Part shown: positions 1 through 10,707 of the stretch, piece by piece | Numbering within the stretch: the first letter of the stretch is position 1 | Layout: every line of letters starts with the position of its first letter | Source: Lycorma delicatula | Taxonomy: Eukaryota; Arthropoda; Insecta; Hemiptera; Fulgoridae | Length of the DNA: 64,000 bases | Reading direction: 5' to 3' | NCBI RefSeq assembly: GCF_047948215.1 | Contig: NC_134465.1 | Coordinates: forward strand, 19,116,022-19,180,021 | The notes under the pieces: model-generated | The model's database searches: none | The model's input: the letters and a program-made list of their open reading frames with translations, nothing else | Told to the model about the DNA's origin: nothing | Translations under genes and position numbers: made by a program

Positions 1-520
1 AGTGAAGAGTTTTGGGCAGCAGTGAAAATACAGATTCGCAAAGAGTGTGGCACATGGAGATCTACACTAGAATACAACTGATGCGAATTCATAATTGTCT
101 TACCTTGTTTTGTCCTTTACAACAGTAAGTATAAGACTTAATTTTTAGCAATATAATAATTTAGGAAGTATCCGCTTTCGAAGTAAGACCTGATTGTCAG
201 GGAACAGAAAATAGAAATAGTTTCGAATAACTTTAACGACTCTGGACTCAAAAAACAAACAAATAATGATTAAAATTTGTGATTATGGACCAAATTAACA
301 AAATAACAAACGAAAAAAAATTCTAGAGAAGCGAGCTTATTTTTTTGCCTAAATTACTCACCACCAACTGACAACAGTTGGGGGATTTTGTTTTGTTTTT
401 CATATTACATCTATACAGATGTGTTCGATTGAATCATTATTTAAATGAGAAGTTGAAGTATATTTGTTCCGTAAATACTTAAAATAAATTACGATGTCCA
501 TAAATTCGTCCGTATCATTA
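1..520. other. AT-rich stretch, no supportable gene
   Basis: The first 78 bases are open on the plus strand up to a stop near 78 and are less AT-rich than what follows. They could be the end of an exon or of an ORF cut by the window edge, but I do not recognise the peptide. From about 130 to 520 the sequence is AT-rich, with stops in all frames. Confidence 0.3.
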
Positions 521-540
521 TTTACAGCATGGAATAACTA

Positions 541-1004
541 TGATGACGCGGACGCGGTTGGCAGAGGTTACCGCATGTAATATAGTGGAGATAATGCTTC
601 ACGGTGAGCGGAACTGGTCAATAGTCAGTAAGGTAATAGGGAAAATCATCCGAAAGAAGACCCTGGAAGAAGCGGAAGATGAGTGAGGAGTGATAGCGTT
701 AGGGCAGGGAGGACAGCCCCGTTCAGGGGGGGGGGATGGTACGGCGTCTCACCTTCAATGATTTAACAGGAACTCCTTGGAGTCCTTAGGTGGGAAAAAG
801 AAAGACCGAAACTCGGTCTCAGGCCCCGGATTAGAGGCAGGCGCTTATTAAAAGACCTAGACCCAGCAACTAGGGGGTGTTGTAGGAACGGCATAGCCGA
901 GTCTGGCAGGGCTTTTCAGGGGAGTAGAGGCAACTGGCACCCTCAAGGCCGTGTTTACGGGATCGTGGATCGGGTCATGAGGGGAAGGGAATTAAAAAAA
1001 AAAG
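541..1004 (+). mobile_element. R1-clade-like LINE, ORF2 C-terminus and 3' UTR
   Basis: An open frame runs from 541 to a TGA near 687 and reads TACNIVEIMLHGERNWSIVS and then KVIGKIIRKK. This fits the end of R1-clade ORF2 proteins, which typically have a W-x-x-(V/I) helix followed by an FVxxIxxxK stretch. The next 310 bases are GC-rich, untranslatable, and contain an ACGGCATAGCC block shared with the copies near 52.7 and 61.2 kb. The segment ends in a poly(A) run at about 995-1004, as expected of a LINE 3' end. Most of the element is missing, so this is a heavily 5'-truncated insertion. Strand comes from both the coding sense and the poly(A) tail. Confidence 0.6.
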
Positions 1005-1566
1005 CGTGGAATAGCTAGCCGATTGGAATGAGTTTTAACTATTACTGTTTTATATAACATTTAACTAAGTTTCAGGTATATATTTAACCATAAATCTATT
1101 ACAAGACGAGAAGAAAGATTTAAAAACAAAGTGTATCAAATTTTATATTATTTTTCATTTAAGAATATTTGAGTCGCTGACTAAATCAAATTCGGTAAAA
1201 AATATCTACTAGACATATATGGTTTCCGTAAAAAAAAATTCGAAAAATAATTACAATTTATTTTGATATATTTGTTTTTAGATTTGATAAACAGTTTTTG
1301 AGGTACCCGAAATTTTTTAGATTTTATTACTATATTTCGTAATTTTCGTAGGTAAATGAAAATGTTATGTTTCATAATTAATTGAACGTATCATAAAATC
1401 AAACTTATATTTTAGCTGTAAGAAAATAGATTTTTAAGTAAGGAGCCCACGTCCAAAATAAATTGATGAAAATACAATTTAACAAGGTATTATTGTTAAA
1501 ACGAAATTACACGTTTACATTCAATTAAATTTACTTTAATTTTTTTTAATCAATTCAAAAAACGGA
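1005..1566. other. AT-rich stretch, nothing recognised
   Basis: Low-complexity AT-rich DNA. The short minus-strand open frame at 1181-1375 is compositionally trivial (Lys, Asn, Phe and Ile rich) and matches no family I know. Confidence 0.5.
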
Positions 1567-1567
1567 T

Positions 1568-1751
1568 ATAATAAATTAAATTCCATGGCAATTATGAAAA
1601 TATCATTCTTGAATAAAAAACCTCAACAAATATATGAGTTCTTTAAAATATTTCTTTTCGTATTTAATAAATTAAATTCCATGATAATTATGAAAATTCC
1701 ATTCTTGAATAAAAACCCTTACTATATGTTTTTTAAATATTTCTTTTGAAA
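1568..1751. repeat. Two-unit tandem repeat, about 96-bp period
   Basis: The block ATAAATTAAATTCCATG at 1571 recurs at 1667. In both units it is followed by an AATTATGAAAAT block, CATTCTTGAATAAAAA and an ATATTTCTTTT end. The two units diverge by scattered substitutions and small indels. Nothing in them codes. Confidence 0.75.
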
Positions 1752-2410
1752 AAATTCTACTTTTTTCAAAACTGGGATTCATATAAAAGATTATTTATCT
1801 TAAATTAAGCTTATTGGTCAAAGACCTTTTTAGTCGTAGAGTACAGTATTAAATTGTACTTTATAAATGCGCTGTTTCTCAGACGCTATAACAAATCGTA
1901 AAACCTTTATCATTTTTTTAACAATGGGACAACATTTTCCTTTGCATTCTGGGATGGCACACATCAAGCCTTTTTATAAATAGGGTATTAACGGTACAAT
2001 ACTAAAGTAACTGTTATTTACCACTAGCAAAGCAATTTCTAAACAATAAGTCCTTTATTGTGTATCGTTGAACTCTCGGATCATTCGGTTATATTATACC
2101 GTTTGTAAATATTAGACTGTAATTTCCATTTAACGTACTACTCTACTTTAGAAATGTATATAAAGGAATGTTAATAGTTAAGTAGTTTTTAAAAAGCGTA
2201 AAGGTACATTTTTATCTACTTCTGAAAAAGTACACCTGAAAAACGAATTGGAAAAACAATATTAAAATTTATTAATACAGAAAAAAAGATTTATAATTAA
2301 CAAAAAAAAAAAAACTAGCAAGGATACACATACATAACTTTTCCAACTATTAATAATAAAAATTAAATAGAGCAAAAAAAAAACAGTATGGATTTAAAGT
2401 TTTTATTTTT
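1752..2410. other. AT-rich stretch, nothing recognised
   Basis: No repeat with a partner elsewhere in the window was noticed and no reading frame resembles a known protein. A-runs near 2300-2385 lead into the LINE 3' end that follows. Confidence 0.45.
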
Positions 2411-2414
2411 TGTT

Positions 2415-3470
2415 TTCATTCATTTGACTGGTTTGGTGCAACTCATCAAAATTCCCTATCTAGTGCCAGTCGTTTCATTTCGGTACACTCCCTACATCCT
2501 ACATCCGTATCAATTTGTTTTACATATTACAAACGTTACCTGCCTGCCAATTTTTCCCAAATATCTGTCCTTACAATATCAAAGCGACTATTCCTGGATG
2601 CCTTAATACGTGGCATATAAGCCTGTCTCTTATACTAGCTACATTTTTCCAAATGCTTCTTTCTCCATCGATTTGCCGCAACACTTCTTCACTTGTCACT
2701 TTATCTACCCATTTGATTTTTAATATTCTTCTATAGCCCATATTTAAAGAGCTACTAATCTTTTCTTTTCAGGTACTGCGATCGTCCAAGTTTCACTTCC
2801 ATATAAAGCTACCCTCCAAACATATACTTTCAAAAATGTTTCCTGATGTTTAAATTAATTCTTGATGTAAGTAAACTATATTTCTGACTGAAGGCTCATT
2901 TCGTCTGTGCCACTGAGTAATTTATATCGCTCCTGCTTCGTCCATATATACTATTTCTACTTCTCAAATATCAAAGTTCTTCTACCTCCATAATTTTTTC
3001 TCTTTCTATTTTTAAATTCAGTACATTATTTCTAATTACATTGTTTCTATTACACATCATTACTTTCGATAAGATCTAGTTTTTTTCATACCGTAGTTCT
3101 TGCGTAGAACTTCATTCATGCCACTCTCGTAGTTTCTTCTAAATCGTTTTTACTCTCGGTTAGAATTACTATATCATCAGCAGATCGTAGCATCTTTATC
3201 TTTTCACCTTGCACCGTTACTCCGCATCTAAATTGTTCTTTAATATCGTTAACTGCTAGTTCTAAATAAAGATTAAAAAGTAACGGGGATAGGAAACATC
3301 CTTTTTGGACTTCCTTTTTTATTACGGCTTCTTTCTTATGTTCTTCGATTACTACCGTTGCAGTTTGGTTGCTGCATATATTAGCAATTATTCTTCTATC
3401 TCTACACTTGAACCCCAAATTTTTTTAAATGCTGAACATTTTATTCAAGTCTACGTTTAAAGGTAGGAAT
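2415..3470 (-). pseudogene. RTE/BovB-like LINE reverse transcriptase, 5'-truncated and broken
   Basis: Read on the minus strand, the clearest part is 3418 to 3116. It carries the RT motif GCFLSPLLFNLYLE and the catalytic box as SADD, where the usual form is (F/Y)ADD. Just upstream, 3470-3420 reads like the AFxxVDWxKMFxxLKKxG stretch that precedes RT motif 3, but with frameshifts. From 2830 to 2430 the sequence aligns by eye with the C-terminal tail also present at 20.4-21.0 kb and 25.3-25.8 kb (RRMLKI, IKRR, HILRHPGI, EGQV). Stops and frameshifts make it non-functional. The endonuclease half is absent, as expected from 5' truncation during target-primed insertion. Confidence 0.8.
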
Positions 3471-3474
3471 AAAA

Positions 3475-4025
3475 AAAGAATTTACTGAAATTATTTATAT
3501 ATAGGATAATCTTAAGAACTTAGATTAAATAAAGTTTTCTCTAAATCTATCACCCCTTTCAACAAAGAGTAAAATACAAAAAAGAAAATTTTCAAAATGA
3601 TTTTCCGAAATTTAAGTCCGGGTCAAAAAAAAAATCATGGAGACATTTGTTGAGAGGTCTATAAAAGAAATAAAAAGTTTGGAAAATTAAAATCAAAATA
3701 TTTACACGAAAGATAGATAGAGCAAAATACATATATTTCAATTATAAGAGAAAGAGGTTCATTTTTGAAAAAAAATTTATTGGATTATTTACATTTACAT
3801 TGAAGGTAACAAATTTCCTTTTTCTCTAAAATGATTCGGAAGAAAATCTAATTTTCTTTTTTTCACGATATCCCCCCACTTCCTTAAAGAATTATGAAAA
3901 AGAATTATACGATCAATGTAGAAATAGATCTGCGCCAAATGCGAAGAAAATTGTTCAGTCGATCCTGAGATAGTCCAAAAGCAGTGTGACAAACATACTG
4001 ACGCAGATTCATACGAATACGTTGT
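3475..4025. other. AT-rich stretch, nothing recognised
   Basis: No family match. The minus-strand open frame at 3795-3992 has no recognisable domain. Confidence 0.4.
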
Positions 4026-4029
4026 TTTT

Positions 4030-4200
4030 TTTTGGTCTACAGGGATTAATTGGACCCTAAAACGTAAAGATTTTAAAAACCCCGATACTCCATTTTTTTA
4101 CACGATCACCATACTTTCCCCTTTAATATGGCAATTTTAGCTATATTTGCCGGGAAAGTAAAAAACTAAACAAATTATCACAAATGGAAAATCAAAAGGA
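4030..4200 (-). repeat. Dispersed non-coding repeat, family R4 (copy 1)
   Basis: The reverse complement matches 16315-16485 along its length. Shared blocks include CCATTTGTGATAATTTGTTT, a TTTACTTTCCC block, a GGTGATCGTGT block, AATCTTTACGTTTTAGGGTC and a TAGACCAAAAA end. Partial copies lie at 4860-4965 and 63750-63857. It does not code. I could not assign it to a named element. Confidence 0.65.
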
Positions 4201-4858
4201 AATTTCAAGGTATATTATAAAGTAATTGACTTTTATTAATCAAAGTATTACAATGGATAAACAGGAGTGGATTTCAAGCCTAAAAATTTTAATAATTACG
4301 TAGATAAAGTAGCTCGTTAAAAGATTGCATCAAAATTTACCTATCAAATTGTAAATACAGAAACAGTTACATACTACGTACGTAAAAAAAAGGGGACTTG
4401 ATGTGGTAAAGTTTATATTTTGATGTACTACAAGAGACCCAGCCAGGGTTTTCCTGGAAAGGTGACTCAACTCAACATTATTAATTTAAAGTAACATTAA
4501 ACTTTTGTAGTCATTAACGTTAAAATATGTCGGTAGAATTAAGTGAATTACTCTCAATTTTCTTGAATTCCGTTATAAACTGGAAAAGATTTATTGAACT
4601 TTGTTTAGACCGCTGACATTGTAAAATAATTTACACCTTCTCTTTGCAAGATGTTACTCCAGAGACATTTCTAGGTATTGCGGGATCATCAGCTTGAAAG
4701 AAATGCAGTTAAAGGTCGGAAATCTCGCTTATAAAATATATTTTTTACACTGTAATTAAATACATGAATTTACACACACACACACAAACAAACAAACAAA
4801 CACGTCGTCACACGAGATGATGGATATACGAAAACTATCGTATATGTTATGATACAAG
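4201..4858. other. AT-rich stretch with a CA/CAAA microsatellite
   Basis: No gene is seen. At 4773-4802 there is a short (CA)n run followed by (CAAA)n. Confidence 0.5.
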
Positions 4859-4859
4859 A

Positions 4860-4965
4860 AAAAAAGGGCAGTCATAAAGTTTTGCAAATAAAACCATAGA
4901 CCATTTTTCAAATGACCACTATACTTTCCGCTTTAATTTCACCGGTAAAATAAAAAAAATTCGGA
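4860..4965 (-). repeat. Dispersed repeat R4, degenerate copy
   Basis: Shares the CACTATACTTTCCNCTTTAAT block and an adjacent AAAATAAAAAA end with the copy at 4030-4200, in the same orientation. It is shorter and more diverged. Confidence 0.4.
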
Positions 4966-5354
4966 ACTATATTGGAAGTGTTCGAAAAGCTAAAAAACTA
5001 TGAAAAAAAAACACTGGTGTAGCTCTTCGTTTTTCCCCCTTATTTCCCAATATTCAATTATTAAATACAATATTTTATCATTTTGAAATGTATAACCGAT
5101 TTTATTTTTTATATGTATACCCTTTATAAGCGCGCAATTGTTCGTTATAGCCCTTTTATCGGCCACAACGAACAAATTCATTTATTTCGTGGAAAGTTGT
5201 CACAATACTGTTGGATTGTACTATGTAAACGGTTTATTAAATGGATCGTACTACACGATTAGAAAGAAATTTAAATAAAACATTATCAATAGGAATCTTT
5301 TGTTACGTTTACTTTAAATTAATCGATCTTTAATGGACATAAAAAAAATCTCCT

Positions 5355-6921
5355 CCTCTATGAATCATGAGACCTTGCCGTTGGTGAGGGGGCTTGAGTG
5401 CTCAGGGATACAGAGTAGCTGGACCGAAGGTGCAACCATATCGGAGAGGTATCTGTTGAGAGCCAGACTAAGGAATGATTCCTGAAAGAGGGCAGCAGCT
5501 CTTTCAGTAGTTGTTAGGGGCGTGAGTCAGGACGACTTAAACGGCCGTATCAACATCACTCAGTCCTCTGAGTACTGCGCAGCTGAAAGCAATGGAAAAC
5601 TACAGCTGCTTTTTTCCAAGAAAATGTGGCTCTTTGCATTTTCACATAGCAATAATGGAGGCGCCTTCCTTGATAAAATATTCCGGAGGTAAAATAGTCC
5701 CCCGTTCGGATCTCCGGGTGGGGATTACTAAGGAAGGGGTCACCAGAAAATTAAAAAATAACATTCTACGAGTCGGAGCGTGGAATGTTAGAAGCTTAAA
5801 AAAGGTTGGTAGGCTAGAAAATTTAAAAAGGGAAATGGGTAGGACAAATGTGGATATAGTAGGAATTAGTGAGGTTCGGTGGGAAGAGGAAGGCGACTTT
5901 TGGTCAGGTGATTTTAGAGTAATTAACTCAGCGTCAAATAACGGGCAGGCAGGAGTAGGTTTCGTGATGAACAAGAAGATAGGGAGGAGAGTGGAGTATT
6001 TCAAAACGCATAGCGATAGAATCATTGTAATAAGGATAAAATCAAAACCTAAACCGACAACGATTGTTAACGTCTATATGCCTACAAGCGCCCATGATGA
6101 TGATGAGGTAGAGTGTGTATACGAAGAGATTGATGAAGCAATTAAACACGTAAAAGGAGATGAAAATTTAATAATAGTTGGAGATTGGAATGCAAGCATT
6201 GGAGAAGGCAAGGAAGGAAATATAGTGGGTGAATACGGGCTGGGCAAAAGGAATGAAAGAGGGGACCGACTTATAGAGTTTTGCACGAAGTATAATTTAG
6301 TAATTGCCAACACCCAATTTAAAAATCATAATAGAAGAATATACACTTGGAAAAAGCCAGGCGATACTGCAAGGTATCAGATAGATTATATCATGGTTAA
6401 GCAAAGATTTAGAAATCAACTCGTTGACTGCAAAACTTACCCTGGAGCAGACATTGATAGCGACCATAATTTGGTGATAATGAAATGTAGATTGGGGTTT
6501 AAAAACCTGAAGAAAAGGTGTCAGATGAATCGGTGGAATTTAGAGAAGCTTGAGGAAGAGGAGGTAAAGAAGATTTTTGAGGAGGACATCGCAAGAGGTC
6601 TGAGTAAAAAAGATAAGGTAGAAAATGTAGAAGAAGAATGGGAGAATGTTAAAAAGGAAATTCTTAAATCAGCAGAAGCAAACTTAGGCGGAATAAAGAG
6701 AACTGGTAGAAAACCTTGGGTTTCAGACGATATATTGCAGCTGATGGATGAACGTAGAAAATATACGAATGCTAGTGATGAAGAAAGTAAAAGGAACTAT
6801 CGGCAATTAAGAAATGCTATAAACAGGAAGTGCAAACTGGTGAAAGAAGAGTGGATTAAAGAAAAGTGTTCAGAAGTGGAAAGAGAAATGAACATTGGTA
6901 AAATAGACGGAGCATACAGTT
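5355..6921 (+). mobile_element. RTE/BovB-like (CFDP2-type) LINE, 5' UTR plus endonuclease, RT missing
   Basis: The element begins near 5355 with a GC-richer leader, presumed to be the 5' UTR because it runs directly into the ORF. It continues through the endonuclease ORF to about 6921. There the coding similarity stops abruptly (after an acidic linker that normally leads into the RT) and AT-rich unrelated DNA begins. This copy therefore kept its 5' end and lost its 3' half. That is the opposite of the usual 5' truncation and points to a later deletion or recombination rather than incomplete reverse transcription. The unnamed repeat at 7033-7260 follows almost directly. Confidence 0.75.
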
Positions 6922-6962
6922 CGTTTTTTTTTACTTTCCTAGTAACATATCTCTTATGCTGA
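5592..6962 (+). CDS. LINE apurinic-type endonuclease (CFDP2-like), truncated ORF
   Basis: A 456-residue open frame with an endonuclease/exonuclease/phosphatase (APE-type) domain at about residues 58-300. It would nick target DNA to prime reverse transcription of the LINE RNA. Visible motifs are the active-site Asn in GAWNVRSL (N65), the catalytic Glu in ISEVRW (E94), NVYMPT (about 160-165), GDWN (D198 and N200), YTW (251-253), QIDYI (263-267) and the Asp-His pair SDHN (290-293). All key residues appear intact. Residues 310-440 are a charged linker. The last 20 or so residues are hydrophobic and encoded by AT-rich flanking DNA, so they are probably not native. RTE proteins normally run on into an RT of several hundred residues. 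The first ATG is followed by 57 residues before the domain; the internal Met at residue 22 is an alternative start. Confidence 0.8.
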   Translation: MENYSCFFPRKCGSLHFHIAIMEAPSLIKYSGGKIVPRSDLRVGITKEGVTRKLKNNILRVGAWNVRSLKKVGRLENLKREMGRTNVDIVGISEVRWEEEGDFWSGDFRVINSASNNGQAGVGFVMNKKIGRRVEYFKTHSDRIIVIRIKSKPKPTTIVNVYMPTSAHDDDEVECVYEEIDEAIKHVKGDENLIIVGDWNASIGEGKEGNIVGEYGLGKRNERGDRLIEFCTKYNLVIANTQFKNHNRRIYTWKKPGDTARYQIDYIMVKQRFRNQLVDCKTYPGADIDSDHNLVIMKCRLGFKNLKKRCQMNRWNLEKLEEEEVKKIFEEDIARGLSKKDKVENVEEEWENVKKEILKSAEANLGGIKRTGRKPWVSDDILQLMDERRKYTNASDEESKRNYRQLRNAINRKCKLVKEEWIKEKCSEVEREMNIGKIDGAYSSFFFTFLVTYLLC

Positions 6963-7032
6963 AAGAATAAAAGTACTGTAAACAATAAAAAATGGAGTAC
7001 GGGTTTTTCCATTTCTCGATTTCATGACCGAC

Positions 7033-7260
7033 GGACCTCCTCAAAAGCCCCCAAAAAGTGAGGGGAATGTTGTGTACTTGTGTACACGTACGTACTTGTA
7101 TTGGATTTGAAGCATAATACCTTTTGATTGGATAGACCGTTTTTGAAGAAATTGGATACAGAGATTCTTGTATACGGGGCAATTTGTTGATAAATCTTTG
7201 GGGTCAATATCTCCGTGGATCGGGATAGATAGATTTTTGGGGGTAAATTTTCTCGAAATT
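7033..7260 (+). repeat. Dispersed non-coding repeat, family R3 (copy 1)
   Basis: Matches the reverse complement of 55955-56185. Shared landmarks are CCCCCAAAAA near the start, CGTACGTACTTG, TTTGAAGC, ATACAGAGA or ATAGAGACT, GGGCAATTTGTTG, and TTTGGGGTCAATATCTCC. There is no coding signal common to both copies. The class is unknown. Confidence 0.65.
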
Positions 7261-7261
7261 T

Positions 7262-8165
7262 TACAAACATATCGCCATTTTATATTAAGCTCGGTATATG
7301 CATGCGTGCTTATTTAGCTATTTATAAAAAAAAAATTGCCACAAAATATCCCCTTCTCCAAAATCGAAAAAGCTATCTTTTTTTTCGAATGGACCATCTA
7401 AAGATCACGTTGCACAGCTTTAGACTTCTTTCTCCTTTTCCAAAAATGTTTCATTATTTCCCTGTGTTTTTCTCTTCTCTCTTTACTTTACTTTCCCCTT
7501 AAGTTTTCTGCTTTTCTGGAAACTTAGACTCATCTATTACTTTTCTAAAGGTGTTTCTATTTTAAATTATTTCTTCTGAGATATTTAATATTTTTAGTTT
7601 TTTCAACTTCTTTAAACCACGCAATTTTTTTTTTTTTGTTCTGAAAGTATGTAACTAACCGCTTAGTAGTCTGTTCTCATCCACTCTGTATAGATTTCCA
7701 TAAAATGTAAGTCTTATTTTTCTTATTGTATTTCTATTATATCCAAATTTCTGTAAATGTTTTCTGATAGTTTAAACCTATTTTCTCCACTAACGATTTT
7801 AGAGCCGTGAATTTTTCTTAATGTTTCAGAAAAATATATTTCAAATTTATTCTTTTTATTTATTGCATTTATTTTTTTTTTTGTTTAACGAATATTTTTT
7901 ATTTTTCCCTAGGGATACTAGTACAACTGGCTTCAAAAAAACGAAAAAAAAAGTTTATATTGGGGTTGGAGAGCCAATCAAAGTTTAAACCTATCAATTT
8001 TTTTTAAATTAAAAAAAAAATTGGTTTATTTAAACAATCTTTTTTATTTAAAAAATAATATTATCGATTTATAAATCCAATTTGAAGCCTATTTGGCCTT
8101 ACGGGCTCGAATTGTAGTGTACAGTAAGCAACTTCAATATTTATACGAACGCTACCAGATAAAAA
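7262..8165. other. AT-rich stretch, nothing recognised
   Basis: Pyrimidine-rich around 7420-7500 and A/T homopolymer-rich around 7850-8050. There is no coding signal. The last part, 8090-8165, leads into a SINE. Confidence 0.45.
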
Positions 8166-8169
8166 CACT

Positions 8170-8440
8170 CGCGTTTTCCCAAATCAGCTGATTTAGAAGT
8201 CGAGAGTTCCAGCGTTCAAGTCCTAGTAATGTCAGTTATTTTTACACGGATTTGAATACGAGATCGTGGAGACCGGTGTTGTTGGGTGGCTGGGGTTTCA
8301 ATTAACCACACATCTCAGGAACGGTGGAAATGATACTGTACAAGACTGCACACTTCATTTACATTCATACATATCATCCTCATTCATCCTCTGAAATATT
8401 ATCTGAAAGGTAATTACCGGAGGCTAAAGAGGAAAAATAA
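8170..8440 (+). mobile_element. tRNA-derived SINE, family A
   Basis: Family A consensus, read across copies, starts with a tRNA-like head with a box-A-like TGGTCTAGTGGTGAACG, then AAATCAGCTGATTTGGAAGTC and a box-B-like GCGTTCAAGTCCTAGT. The body follows, with landmarks GGATTTGAATACTAGATCGT, ACCGGTGTTCTTTGGTGGT, TTTCAATTAACCACACAT, GTACAAGACTACACTTCATT and ATCCTCTGAAGTATTA. It ends with ACCGGAGGCTAAACAGG and an A/G-rich tail. Such units are transcribed by RNA polymerase III and mobilised by a partner LINE. This copy lacks the first 20 or so bases of the head, so box A is lost. It lies just upstream of a Jockey-type LINE tail. Confidence 0.85.
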
Positions 8441-8465
8441 AAAATAAAGAAGACAAAAACACTGC

Positions 8466-8689
8466 GAGAAATGCTAAAAATTCCCTGGTACATAAGCAAT
8501 AACCTCGCGTATTATGATTTTAAATTGCGAACCCTTCGACAGGAAATCTCTCCGGCCATCCTACGATATCAAAATCGTTTGGATAGGCACCCAAAATCTA
8601 CGGCAGTCGATTTATTGGATAACACAATCAGTGACTTTTCAAGACTGCTGAGAAACGATATTCGTGATTTGGTTTATCGTTTCAATTAG
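8466..8689 (+). pseudogene. Jockey-clade LINE ORF2 C-terminus (fragment)
   Basis: A 72-codon open stretch starting at residue 2 of REMLKIPWYISNN and ending at the stop codon at 8687. It matches the C-terminal tail of Jockey-clade ORF2 proteins by motif: R-x-(I/L)-x-x-x-PWY(V/I)xN, then HPKSTAVDLLDN (the family's HPNxLAxxLLD), and the closing RLLRNDIRDLVYRF (family RxLKRxxPxDLxxR). The RT domain is missing, and a family A SINE lies directly upstream. About 50 bases after the stop are probably 3' UTR. Confidence 0.7.
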
Positions 8690-8699
8690 GTGACTTTAT

Positions 8700-9688
8700 A
8701 GTCAGGCCATACGGAGCGCTCTTTTATTTCGTTATTAAGTCATAAACCACAGGTCTGCGGCTACTTAATGTCGGTTTAAGTAGATCTTATTTACTTACTG
8801 TTCAATTCTCTTACTCAACAGATTGTAAAGTCGCTATGACGTTATAATAAAAAAATTAAACAATGATAACTTAACAGTAAAACTTCATCGTAAATTACCT
8901 CTTTCCCAAAAATGAAAAAATAGATTACTTTTTCACGCATCATTATTTTTCAAATATAAAAGAATAAATAAACCGGTGCCAGAAAATATATTAAAATTTT
9001 GTAATCTTTTATTTGTTATAATTTTTTAATACGATGATATATAATGAGGATCCTTTATGAAGACTTCGGACGAAGCCGGGTTGAACTACTAATAAAAGAA
9101 GAGAAATTGTTAATGCTCATACGTATGAAATAAAGCAATTTTAACTGTCTTGTCATTTAATTAACCTTCAGAAATTGAACAAACATATTAAACAAGTTTT
9201 TAATAAATAAAAAATAATAATAATAAAAACTGTATTAATTGATGGTCGACGGGGCTGTTTAGTAAAGAGAAATGTATAACAGACATAGAGACGAACAATT
9301 TATAATTATAATAATGTAGATGACAATGGATATAACAAGGCAAATTAATTAGGAAAATGTACAATTGTATACATATTGTATATTGCTGACTGTCGAGTAA
9401 TACTCTGATAATCATAATATAGCGCCAGTTATAGTAGTCATTTTAGCTGGCTGAATAACTGCCTAATTTATTATCTTTTTTTTAATGTTATTTAATTGGT
9501 AATCCTTGTAATAAGCTGTCTACACAATGCAATATTGTAAAAAAGAAGATATTCATAATCAGGGACGATTTTAAAATTTTTCTGTTATATTAAGTAAATT
9601 GGAAAATAACTTTTTTAATGGGATGAATTAATATTGTAAGAAAAAATCAGTGAGATTTCTAATCTAATAATAAAATGAAAAAAATTAA
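8700..9688. other. AT-rich stretch, nothing recognised
   Basis: No repeat partner or domain was noticed. The minus-strand open frame at 9200-9415 is hydrophobic and of low complexity and looks accidental. Confidence 0.45.

Positions 9689-9690
<2 letters not shown>

Positions 9691-9742
<52 letters not shown>
9691..9742. repeat. (TA)n microsatellite
   Basis: About 50 bases of uninterrupted TA dinucleotides. It is directly followed by a short GC-richer block (TCACGGTTTCACCCACGC) of the kind often seen at the end of insect non-autonomous elements. Confidence 0.95.
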
Positions 9743-9746
<4 letters not shown>

Positions 9747-9840
9747 AGTATTCCCTGTCACGGTTTCACCCACGCTATACGCGTATTAAACAAAATGGAA
9801 AATATTTTTTTTTTTATAATAAAGTGTGGGTTGTTGCTTT

Positions 9841-10012
9841 CAGAGTAATAACTATTCAACATTTACGGGATAAAATAAAAGGTTTAGATAAAATATGTGA
9901 TCCCAACACAAAATTTTTAATGAGATTAGGACATGGAAGAAAAACTCGTTTGAAAATTACTTTAAACCCAGCACAGCAAAGTTCAGGAGTTTCATCCCGT
10001 TTTTGGAATTGA
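9841..10012 (+). CDS. Possible terminal coding exon, unknown protein
   Basis: A splice-acceptor-like GTTGTTGCTTTCAG ends at 9842 or so. From there one frame stays open for about 56 codons to a TGA at 10010-10012. The peptide is varied and charged (QHLRDKIKGLDKICDP, FLMRLGHGRKTRLK, NPAQQSSGVSSRFWN), unlike the Phe/Lys/Asn/Ile-rich shadows of AT-rich DNA nearby. I do not recognise it. It could be a last exon, a domesticated fragment or a transposon remnant. No upstream exon was found in the window. Confidence 0.3.
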
Positions 10013-10171
10013 AATAATTACAAATTTTCATCTCGCAAAAATATTTCATAATCTTCAAATTCTACACTTCAGGGTGATAAACAAAAGCCGATTTGAGAGT
10101 TAATATATTTGTCAAATGTTGAACTCGATTTTGAGACTAGAATATATATTGTTCTTCACGTCTTTTAGAAC

Positions 10172-10480
10172 GCTCTTTTCGTTTCTTTTCCCGTTTCGCC
10201 TCCGGAAATTACCGTTATGGCAGTACTTCTTCAGAGAACGAATGAGAATGATATGTATGAGTATAAATGAAGTGCAGTCTTGTATAATCTCAGTTCGACC
10301 GTTCCTGAGATGTGCGGTTAATTGAAACCCAGCCACCTGAGAACACCGTTATCCACGATCTAGTATTCAAATCCGTATAAAAGTAACTGCCTTTACTAGG
10401 ACTTGAACGCTGGAACTCTCGACTTCCAAATCGGCTGATTTAGGAAGACGCGTTCACCACTAAACCAACCCGGTAGGTTT
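10172..10480 (-). mobile_element. tRNA-derived SINE, family A, near full length
   Basis: Reads from the tRNA-like head at 10480 (CCGGGTTGGTTTAGTGGTGA on the minus strand) to the GGAGGCGAAACGGG tail at about 10190 and an A/G-rich end. Box-B-like GCGTTCAAGTCCTAGT is intact. Short ORFs on both strands here are translations of the SINE. Confidence 0.85.
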
Positions 10481-10707
10481 TCAGAACTCTCTGGTGTGAC
10501 ATATTCACGTTGTCTACGATCATAAATTCATGTAGGCCAAGAAGTTCTTCCAATCTGTAATCTCGTCGATCTAGGCATTATAAAAATATTAATCTATGCT
10601 AATTACGTGTATGTCTTACCCTGATGGAATATTTTAGTGCAGGATATAAAATTCAACAGAATGAATCTTACTCGAATGAGAATGAATTCTCCCGGGTTGC
10701 CGCCAAT

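Noticed and set aside
5642..6313. Minus-strand ORFs of 127 and 79 codons
   Set aside because: They lie entirely within the plus-strand LINE endonuclease ORF and are its shadows.
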